DNA from: Campylobacterota bacterium
GTDB taxonomy: Bacteria; Campylobacterota; Campylobacteria; Campylobacterales; Sulfurovaceae
Length of the DNA: 15,800 bases
NCBI GenBank assembly: GCA_003646505.1
Contig: QMKT01000020.1
Location: forward strand, 1 to 15,800
Direction: 5' to 3'
Shown: piece by piece, positions 1-5,198 of the stretch
Position numbering within the stretch: position 1 is the stretch's first letter
Layout of the letters: each line of letters opens with the position of its first letter
Translations under genes and position numbers: made by a program
Notes under the pieces: model-generated
What the model was told of the DNA's origin: nothing
Seen by the model: only the letters and a program-made list of their open reading frames with translations
Database searches by the model: none

Positions 1-580
1 CAAAAGTTTGATAAAACCCAACAACAGCTGATGCCATACAGTGACGTGCATTTGGATCGATCGCATTTGATCTAAATCCTGCTTTCATCATTTTCTGAGC
101 AGCATACCCTTCCATAACAGTGTACTGACCTGATGCAAAGTTTGCAACACCTTCAGGACCTGAAGCTTTAAGTGCTTTTTTGATGTGCACTTCCATCTCA
201 TCAAAGGCACGTTCCCAACTAACCGGTTTAAACTTACCTTTTTTATCAAACTCACCTTTGGCATTCATACGAAGTAGTGGTGTTTTAAGTCTATCAGCAC
301 CATACATTATCTTCGCATTAAAATAACCCTTAATACAGTTAAGTCCTCTATTTACCGGAGCAGCTGGATCACCTTTTACAGCAACAATACGCCCATTTTT
401 AGTTGCAAGCATAATCCCGCAACCAGTACCACAGAAACGACAAGCCGCCTTGTCCCATCTCCACTTAGATTCTGCCTTCGCTGCTGCTGCCTGTGCTTCT
501 TGTGGAACAGTTATACCCACTGCACCTGCTGCTGCTACCGCTGCTGAATTTTTTAAAAAATCACGTCTATTTAATGACAT
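1..580 (-). CDS. napA: Periplasmic nitrate reductase catalytic subunit NapA (5' part, runs off left edge)
   Basis: Reduces nitrate to nitrite in the periplasm with a Mo-bisMGD cofactor and one [4Fe-4S] cluster. About 193 N-terminal residues are visible of a protein that is usually over 900 long. A Tat signal with the motif RRDFLK starts at residue 5, followed by an Ala-rich hydrophobic stretch ending near QAQAAAA. The cluster cysteines are C47, C50, C54 and C82 (CX2CX3CX27C). The Mo-ligand cysteine is probably C181 in the segment [12 protein letters not shown]. The start at 580 is supported by a strong ribosome binding site (AGGAGG) just upstream and by the Tat signal beginning there. It is the first gene of a probable nap operon continuing to the left. 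It lies downstream of, and in the same direction as, the Crp/Fnr regulator gene, separated by a palindrome and its own promoter region. Confidence 0.95.
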   Translation of the reverse strand, partial: MSLNRRDFLKNSAAVAAAGAVGITVPQEAQAAAAKAESKWRWDKAACRFCGTGCGIMLATKNGRIVAVKGDPAAPVNRGLNCIKGYFNAKIMYGADRLKTPLLRMNAKGEFDKKGKFKPVSWERAFDEMEVHIKKALKASGPEGVANFASGQYTVMEGYAAQKMMKAGFRSNAIDPNARHCMASAVVGFYQTF

Positions 581-696
581 TTTTCCTCCTCTTTATTTTT
601 TTTAATCTTCACTGAAGCTTTGCTGTTTAATACAGACAAAACAATACCTTTTATTTTTATAGCATAATAGATTAACATTATAAATATTTATATTTT

Positions 697-710
697 ATGA
701 CATATATCAA
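697..710 (-). promoter_or_regulatory. Possible FNR/Crp-type box upstream of napA
   Basis: On the minus strand this reads TTGATATATGTCAT. The first half-site is perfect, the second matches three of five consensus positions. It closely resembles the better box at 3544-3557. Downstream -10 candidates are TATAAT (677-682) and TATTAT (664-669), which place the box centre near -33 or -46, so the spacing to the start is not ideal. The link to napA regulation is inferred. Confidence 0.35.
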
Positions 711-772
711 TTTTTTTGATTTATTTAAGAAAATTATATTAAATCATTAAAATAATCAATTTTTGACGTTTA

Positions 773-806
773 AATAAATGACTTTATCGGCCATAAGTCA
801 TTTATT
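773..806 (-). terminator. 11-bp perfect inverted repeat between regulator gene and napA
   Basis: Arms AATAAATGACT (773-783) and AGTCATTTATT (796-806) are exact reverse complements around a 12-base spacer containing CGGCC. It begins 12 bases after the regulator stop codon. Position suggests a transcription terminator for the upstream unit. The U-tract is poor, so an operator or a bidirectional hairpin is an alternative. Confidence 0.45.
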
Positions 807-817
807 AAATTGATGAC

Positions 818-1465
818 TTATATTTTATTTGTCTCTATAATTTTTAAAAGTGCATTTTTATCATGCAATGTTACTACATGTGATTTTATGGTTATTATAT
901 TTTCTTTTTTAAATTTACCCAGAATTCTAGAGAGTGTTTCTGGTGTCATATTGATGATAGAAGCGATTTCATTATTTTTAAGACGTTTAAAAACTGTCGT
1001 ATTGTTAAGCAGTATGTCTGCGATTTTTGCTTCTGAAGTATAGATGGTCTCTTTATGAAGCAGATCTGCTAACAACTTCATACGTTTCGAAAGAGCAGAG
1101 ACCAAGGAGATAGAAAAATCTACATTTTCCATATGAGCATAGATTTTGTCTAAAGGAATCAACCCTACTATACCATCAGATAAAAATTCACATGTTGCAG
1201 GAAAAGGTACCTGTTCAAAAGCTGCAAATAAAGCAATAACATCAGGTGCAATAAAATTATGCATATGTATTTGTGTACCCTTGGGAGATGTTTTATAGAG
1301 TCTTACGATACCATCAAGCAGTATCTGTAAATATTCACTCTCATCCCCCTCATAAAAGACTATGCTGTCTTTTTCATAGTGCTGTATAAGCATTTCAGAT
1401 TGAAGTTCAGCCAGATCTTCTTTACTTAATTGCGAAAATAAGGGCATGTCTTTAAGTTTAAACAT
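818..1465 (-). CDS. Crp/Fnr-family transcriptional regulator, lacks FNR cysteine cluster (NssR/DNR-like)
   Basis: A 215-residue regulator with an N-terminal cyclic-nucleotide-binding-type beta-roll (about residues 5-120), a long dimer helix (about 115-140) and a C-terminal winged helix-turn-helix (about 160-200). The recognition helix contains E176-T-L-S179-R180, the E-xx-SR pattern by which FNR-type proteins read TTGAT half-sites. The only cysteine is C92, so it cannot hold an FNR-type [4Fe-4S] cluster. Family members of this kind (Dnr, NnrR, Campylobacter NssR) sense nitric oxide or nitrosative stress. It is the last gene of the 3488-818 unit and lies just upstream of napA. TTGAT-like boxes in front of the unit, of itself and of napA suggest these as targets. 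The regulated signal is inferred; the family is clear. Confidence 0.88.
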   Translation of the reverse strand: MFKLKDMPLFSQLSKEDLAELQSEMLIQHYEKDSIVFYEGDESEYLQILLDGIVRLYKTSPKGTQIHMHNFIAPDVIALFAAFEQVPFPATCEFLSDGIVGLIPLDKIYAHMENVDFSISLVSALSKRMKLLADLLHKETIYTSEAKIADILLNNTTVFKRLKNNEIASIINMTPETLSRILGKFKKENIITIKSHVVTLHDKNALLKIIETNKI

Positions 1466-1477
1466 AGATACTGTTCC

Positions 1478-1501
1478 TTAATGTAAGTCAAGAAAAGTAT
1501 A
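1478..1501 (-). promoter_or_regulatory. Putative internal promoter of the regulator gene with FNR-like box over the start site
   Basis: The minus strand shows an extended -10, TGTTATACT, with the hexamer TATACT at 1496-1501. It is followed at 1478-1491 by TTGACTTACATTAA, which matches four of five bases in each half of TTGAT-N4-ATCAA. The box would cover the transcription start, the geometry of a repressor site, so negative autoregulation is inferred. The regulator's SD (AAGGAA) overlaps its far end. Confidence 0.4.
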
Positions 1502-1519
1502 ACATACTAATCTAATAGA

Positions 1520-1828
1520 CTACATACCTCCCAAGGCTTTTTTTACATTTTCATCTGCCATGCTAATATTCCAGGCAGGTTCCCACACAACTTCTACTTC
1601 AACTGTACCTACCCCTTCCAGTTTTTCTACGGCTTCTACCACCCACTGTTTGATCATCTGATGCAGAGGACAACCTTGTGTAGAGAGTGTCATGATCACC
1701 TGTACATTACACGCTTCATCGACAATGGCATCATAAATGAGTCCCATCTCAACGAGATTAAATCCAACTTCCGGGTCGATGACTGTACTAATTGCTCCAA
1801 AAGCTGTTTCTTTTGTTATGTTACACAT
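1520..1828 (-). CDS. DUF59/MIP18-family protein (PaaD/SufT-like, Fe-S assembly type)
   Basis: A 102-residue protein that is essentially one DUF59 (MIP18) domain. Family signs are the N-terminal DPEVGFNLVEMGLIYDA segment (from residue 18), the central TLSTQGCPLHQMI with C53, and the C-terminal VVWEPAWNISMAD. Members take part in iron-sulfur cluster maturation (SufT, human MIP18) or in PaaD-type pathways; which applies here cannot be told. It has an SD (AAAGGA) nine bases before ATG. It sits between the 12-TM protein gene and the Crp/Fnr regulator in the same direction. A repair or assembly role for Fe-S clusters damaged by nitric oxide would fit that context but is inferred. Confidence 0.85.
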   Translation of the reverse strand: MCNITKETAFGAISTVIDPEVGFNLVEMGLIYDAIVDEACNVQVIMTLSTQGCPLHQMIKQWVVEAVEKLEGVGTVEVEVVWEPAWNISMADENVKKALGGM

Positions 1829-1847
1829 TTATAAAATTCCTTTATTT

Positions 1848-1906
1848 GTAGGTTGGGCATTCCTGCCCACCTTAGATAAATTGGTGGGCAGGAATGCCCA
1901 CCCTAC
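1848..1906. repeat. Inverted pair of REP-like palindromes (GTGGGCATTCCTGCCCAC family)
   Basis: Two 24-base arms, 1848-1871 and 1883-1906, are reverse complements with one mismatch, around an 11-base spacer. Each arm is itself a small palindrome: TGGGCA-TTCC-TGCCCA. The same unit recurs as an exact inverted pair at 15539-15630. The element lies between the DUF59 gene and the 12-TM gene and ends one base before the latter's stop codon, so the shared transcript would contain a strong hairpin here. No associated transposase is in the window. Confidence 0.9.
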
Positions 1907-1907
1907 A

Positions 1908-3143
1908 TTACTCACCGTACGCCAACATCTTCTTCATAGTTATATAAAGAAAAATCGCACCGGTAAACAGAAAACTTCCTCCTGCCTTAAAAAGCATATC
2001 GCTCTCAAAAAGCAAAGCAACTCCACCTAGTAATACACCAGCAAGCGTAAACCAAAACATCATATTAGCACCCTCTTTTGAGTACATTTCGTGAAGCATT
2101 GGTACTTTTTCTTTTCCTACCAGTGGTGCAAAACGTTCAAACCAAACCAAAAAAGGCACAATTTTATAGAGGTGCCCTATAATGAAAAAAGAGACAAACC
2201 CTAAAAGTAAAAACCAGACAGAGGCATGTAGCATAGTTGGTAACTCCGTAAAAAAATATAAGCCTGACAATAATATAGAGAGAAACAATGCCACAAAAGC
2301 AAATATAATTGATTTTGCCCAGACATCCATCTCTTTTCTTACTGTGAGTTTAGCGATGATATAGATCTGATAGATGTAGAATAATATCCCTATAAAACTC
2401 AAAGCATATCCAATTAACATAAGCCATTCAAACCCTAAAACTGCCCCTACAAATACTACAGCTACTGAGACGATAACAAATTTAAACGCTCTTTTTACAG
2501 CTAATTCATCAAAACCATGAGCAAGTGAAAACATAGGAATAAGCGTTAAAGAGAGTCCCATAATAGTTAAAACTACATAACCACCAAGTACTGCATAAAC
2601 ATGTGCTTTCAACATCAACGCAACGTTAATACCCAAGTCACCACTTAAACCAAGTGCTATAGAAAACCCTGTAAGAATACCCAATAAAAGATACCCATTA
2701 CTCCATGCCACTGTGTCTACTGTAAGTGTTTTAAGTTCCGTTTTTTTAAGTGTTGCAATGTTTTCAAAGGCAAAGATAATCATCGCAATCAACACAAATA
2801 ACCCGCCATATGGCAGTAGTGCAGGCATCAGCCAAAAACCAAAAACCATCACGACTGTACCAAATACAAGTAAAGGCAAAATGACATAATAAACATCCAC
2901 AACCACATGCCCCACTTCAAGTACCACAGGTATGAGCTGTGCCATAGCACCAAAAATGATGGTCATCACAAAGCCCAATAAAAAGAGATGTATCCATCCT
3001 GCTACATCCATTTGCTGATATGAAAACACCGGCTCAAAAAAGAGTAGTGCCAACATTGAAAGCAGATAAAAGATCACCCCAAAGTGAAAAAATGGTGCTA
3101 TAAGTTTAAGGGGTGGTGCAAAATCTTGAGAGATAGGTGTCAT
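1908..3143 (-). CDS. 12-TM histidine-rich inner-membrane protein, heme-copper-oxidase/NnrS-like
   Basis: A 411-residue protein made of about 12 hydrophobic helices with short loops. Histidines lie within or at the ends of helices: H20, H52 (WIHLFLLGF), H79, H181 (KAHVYAVLGGY), H306 and H324 (IIGHLYKIVPFLVWFERF). This spacing recalls subunit-I-like and NnrS-like proteins that bind heme or copper, but the full ligand set of an oxidase or NO reductase (the HH pair and HxH) is not seen, so it is probably not a terminal reductase. It starts six bases after the DUF2249-like gene's stop codon with only a weak SD, suggesting translational coupling. It shares a unit with DUF2249-like, DUF59 and Crp/Fnr proteins. 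A role in nitric-oxide or metal/heme handling is inferred; the exact family is uncertain. Confidence 0.65.
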   Translation of the reverse strand: MTPISQDFAPPLKLIAPFFHFGVIFYLLSMLALLFFEPVFSYQQMDVAGWIHLFLLGFVMTIIFGAMAQLIPVVLEVGHVVVDVYYVILPLLVFGTVVMVFGFWLMPALLPYGGLFVLIAMIIFAFENIATLKKTELKTLTVDTVAWSNGYLLLGILTGFSIALGLSGDLGINVALMLKAHVYAVLGGYVVLTIMGLSLTLIPMFSLAHGFDELAVKRAFKFVIVSVAVVFVGAVLGFEWLMLIGYALSFIGILFYIYQIYIIAKLTVRKEMDVWAKSIIFAFVALFLSILLSGLYFFTELPTMLHASVWFLLLGFVSFFIIGHLYKIVPFLVWFERFAPLVGKEKVPMLHEMYSKEGANMMFWFTLAGVLLGGVALLFESDMLFKAGGSFLFTGAIFLYITMKKMLAYGE

Positions 3144-3149
3144 AAAGTG

Positions 3150-3488
3150 TTATCCGCAAGTGTTTTTAGACAGGTCCGCGTTTTCGCTCTCTCCGGCTTT
3201 ATAAGAAAAAGTAAGTTTGACACGTCCATCTTCCATATTTTCAGTTTCAATATCATAATTTTCACCCACTTTAGAGATAAGTCCACCTGGTTTTTTATGG
3301 TTTATCATGACTACTTTTTTGTTAGGTGCATCCAGTAGTCTTAATCCTGCCATTGCATTGACCATTGGGTCCGGGGGTCCACATTTTGAAGTATCAAACT
3401 CAATAATTTGATCTTCACCTAGTGCATAAGTAAAAAAAGGAACATTCGCTCCATCAACTTCTATAGATTCTTTCAATATTTCTGACAT
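3150..3488 (-). CDS. DUF2249-like small protein
   Basis: A 112-residue soluble protein. The middle part resembles DUF2249 (a TusA/SirA-like fold): a segment FDTSKCGPPDPM (from residue 31), then LRLLDAPNKKVVMINHKKPGGL, then a strand ending KLTFSYKAG. C36 precedes the PPDPM motif and a second cysteine, C111, is next to last, so a Cys-based or redox role is possible. DUF2249 genes often accompany denitrification and nitric-oxide genes, but their biochemical role is not settled. It is the first gene of the unit driven from the promoter at 3509-3557, with SD AGGAAG before ATG. Confidence 0.65.
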   Translation of the reverse strand: MSEILKESIEVDGANVPFFTYALGEDQIIEFDTSKCGPPDPMVNAMAGLRLLDAPNKKVVMINHKKPGGLISKVGENYDIETENMEDGRVKLTFSYKAGESENADLSKNTCG

Positions 3489-3508
3489 TTATACTTCCTA
3501 ATGTTGAT

Positions 3509-3557
3509 ATTAGTTATTATAATAAGTTATTGAAATTGCACTGTTGACTTATATCAA
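3509..3557 (-). promoter_or_regulatory. Class II FNR/Crp-type promoter of the DUF2249-12TM-DUF59-regulator unit
   Basis: The minus strand carries TTGATATAAGTCAA at 3544-3557, a perfect TTGA-N6-TCAA palindrome that differs from the FNR consensus at one inner base. A perfect -10, TATAAT, lies at 3516-3521. With the usual -12 to -7 placement, the transcript starts near 3509 and the box centre falls at -41.5, exactly the class II activation position. The leader is then about 20 bases and contains the SD of the first gene. Both elements are directly visible; the cognate protein is most likely the regulator at 818-1465 or another Crp/Fnr member. Confidence 0.75.
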
Positions 3558-3604
3558 GGTTTTCCTATTTCCATCAGCTTACTAGAGGTATGCTTCTCCT
3601 GATT

Positions 3605-4054
3605 TTATTTTTTTCTTAAATCTACCGACCAAAAGAAATCTATCCATCCTTTGGGTTCTTTGACATACCATGTGGGTATAATTTTCGCAGTTTTTTTATA
3701 AAAAATTGAGGCTGTGACAAAAATAACACTTGGATACTCTGCTTGTAGAACAGCCAAGACCTCAACCAATGTATCACCAGAATCCACAATATCATCAACG
3801 ATCAATACTTTTGTAGCCGATTTAAGTTCAGGGATATTGAAAATTTCTACACTCTCATTTTTATGTGTATCTTCATAACCAATGGTATTAATACTATAGA
3901 CTTCTCGTAAGTCATAATATTCACCTAACAATTGGGCCATGGAGAGACCTCCTCTGGCTATCCCCAAAATCGCGTCAAAATTCTGATCTATTTTTTCAGT
4001 GAGTAACTTTAGATCTTCTTTGAATTCTTCATAAGGATAATAGATCTTCTGCAT
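3605..4054 (-). CDS. gpt: Purine (xanthine-guanine type) phosphoribosyltransferase
   Basis: A 149-residue type I phosphoribosyltransferase that would join a purine base to PRPP to make the nucleotide. The PRPP-binding motif VLIVDDIVDSGDTLVE spans about residues 83-98, with the acidic pair D87-D88. An upstream IARGGLS loop (32-38) fits the PPi-binding loop. The C-terminal WYVKEPKGWIDFFW resembles the aromatic base-stacking hood of Gpt-type enzymes, and the length matches E. coli Gpt (152). Base specificity (xanthine/guanine or hypoxanthine) cannot be fixed by eye. It starts 21 bases after mqnE ends and is probably cotranscribed with it. The SD is AAGG upstream of ATG. Confidence 0.8.
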   Translation of the reverse strand: MQKIYYPYEEFKEDLKLLTEKIDQNFDAILGIARGGLSMAQLLGEYYDLREVYSINTIGYEDTHKNESVEIFNIPELKSATKVLIVDDIVDSGDTLVEVLAVLQAEYPSVIFVTASIFYKKTAKIIPTWYVKEPKGWIDFFWSVDLRKK

Positions 4055-4075
4055 AATAATATTTTACCTTACTCT

Positions 4076-5140
4076 TTAATTGTAGACTTTTAGCTCATTA
4101 TACAAACTATCACGTTCTATAGGTTGGAAACCAGAATTTTTGATAAGTGCTACAAACTCATCTAAGTTCATGCCATGAGAACTGGCTGCACCTGCTGCTG
4201 ATTGAATAGACTCTTTTTCTATCGTGCCATCCAGATCATCACAGCCAAACTCCTGGGCGATAAGTGCTAAATTAATAGAAGCCGTCACCCAGTAGGCTTT
4301 GATATGAGGAATATTATCTAACATAATACGGGAGATAGCGTACGTTTTAAGTATCTCTTGTCCTGAGGGGAAATTACAATTTTTCATATAATTGTTTTCT
4401 TTTTGGTAAACCAAAGGAATAAACGCATTAAATCCACCTGTTATGTCTTGTAAGTCACGCAAGCGTATCATGTGGTCTATACGGTGTGCTCTTGTTTCAA
4501 TATGCCCAAAAAGCATTGTAGCATTAGATTGACGTCCTCTCTCATGCCATTTTTGATGTATCTCTAACCACTGAGATGAAGTAACTTTTCCTTTACAAAG
4601 GTATTCACGTACTCCCTCATCAAAAATCTCAGCACCTCCGCCTGGCATAGAATCAACACCGTTTTCTATCATCATATCTAGCACTTCATCATAGGAATGT
4701 CCATATTCACGTGTGAGGAAGTCTATCTCTGCTGCGGTCATGGCTTTGACATGCAGATCTGGGTATTTGGCTTTGATCTTTTTAAAAGCTCCCATGTACC
4801 ACTCTACCCCGTCATTAGGGTTATGGGCCGAGACAAGATGCATCTCTTTGGCATGATTTTTAACAGAGTTATCTACTATTTCAAGTATCTGTTCATGGCT
4901 CATCGTATACTGATTTGGATTTTTTCTGGTAGCTGAGTAGGCACAAAATTTACAAACATCTGCACAAATATTAGTGGGGTTGATATGACGGTTGATATTA
5001 AAATATGATTTCTTACCATATTTCTCTCTTCGGATCTCATCTGCCAATTCTCCTAAAGTATAAAGATCCAAGTCATAAAGTGCTTCACCCTCTTCCTGAG
5101 TCAGTCTTACTTTGTTACGTACTTTTTCTACTAAATCCAT
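4076..5140 (-). CDS. mqnE: Aminofutalosine synthase MqnE (radical SAM, menaquinone)
   Basis: MqnE joins the enolpyruvyl benzoate made by MqnA/MqnD to SAM's adenosyl radical, forming aminofutalosine in the futalosine route to menaquinone. The radical-SAM cysteines are C59, C63 and C66 in INPTNICADVCKFCAYS (CX3CX2C). Other family segments are MPGGGAEIFDEGVR, the HERGRQSNATMLFGH region and GFNAFIPLVYQKENN. The length of 354 fits the family. The ATG at 5140 was chosen over a TTG one codon earlier. The related enzyme MqnC shares the radical-SAM core and is the main alternative, but overall sequence and length favour MqnE. It is divergent from glnD and followed by gpt. Futalosine-type menaquinone synthesis is typical of Campylobacterota. 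Confidence 0.88.
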   Translation of the reverse strand: MDLVEKVRNKVRLTQEEGEALYDLDLYTLGELADEIRREKYGKKSYFNINRHINPTNICADVCKFCAYSATRKNPNQYTMSHEQILEIVDNSVKNHAKEMHLVSAHNPNDGVEWYMGAFKKIKAKYPDLHVKAMTAAEIDFLTREYGHSYDEVLDMMIENGVDSMPGGGAEIFDEGVREYLCKGKVTSSQWLEIHQKWHERGRQSNATMLFGHIETRAHRIDHMIRLRDLQDITGGFNAFIPLVYQKENNYMKNCNFPSGQEILKTYAISRIMLDNIPHIKAYWVTASINLALIAQEFGCDDLDGTIEKESIQSAAGAASSHGMNLDEFVALIKNSGFQPIERDSLYNELKVYN

Positions 5141-5165
5141 CAAACCATCCGTTTGTAATTTTTAG

Positions 5166-5174
5166 CTATTATAT
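5166..5174. promoter_or_regulatory. Overlapping divergent -10 elements for mqnE and glnD
   Basis: The gap between the mqnE ATG (5140) and the glnD GTG (5199) is 58 bases. Its minus strand has TATAAT at 5168-5173, placing the mqnE start near 5161. The plus strand has TATTAT at 5167-5172, placing the glnD start near 5179. The two hexamers share the same bases, so polymerase could serve only one direction at a time. The -10 matches are visible; their use is inferred. Confidence 0.5.
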
Positions 5175-5198
5175 CAATAATTAATTAGGAGTTACTAA

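Noticed and set aside
706..720. ATCAA-N5-TTGAT palindrome upstream of napA as an FNR site
   Set aside because: The half-sites are in the reversed order and the spacer is five bases, so it does not fit the TTGAT-N4-ATCAA consensus; in an AT-rich leader it may be chance.
810..1043. Plus-strand open frame opposite the Crp/Fnr regulator
   Set aside because: It lies inside a clear family gene on the other strand, has no SD and encodes no recognisable domain.
3567..3600. Terminator hairpin after gpt
   Set aside because: Only an imperfect AGC-TAC/GTA-GCT stem with no T-run could be drawn, so no terminator is called.
4697..4936. Plus-strand open frame within mqnE
   Set aside because: Antisense shadow of a conserved radical-SAM gene, no start signal.
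5141..5143. TTG as start codon of mqnE
   Set aside because: An ATG follows immediately and is preferred; there is no SD evidence favouring TTG.
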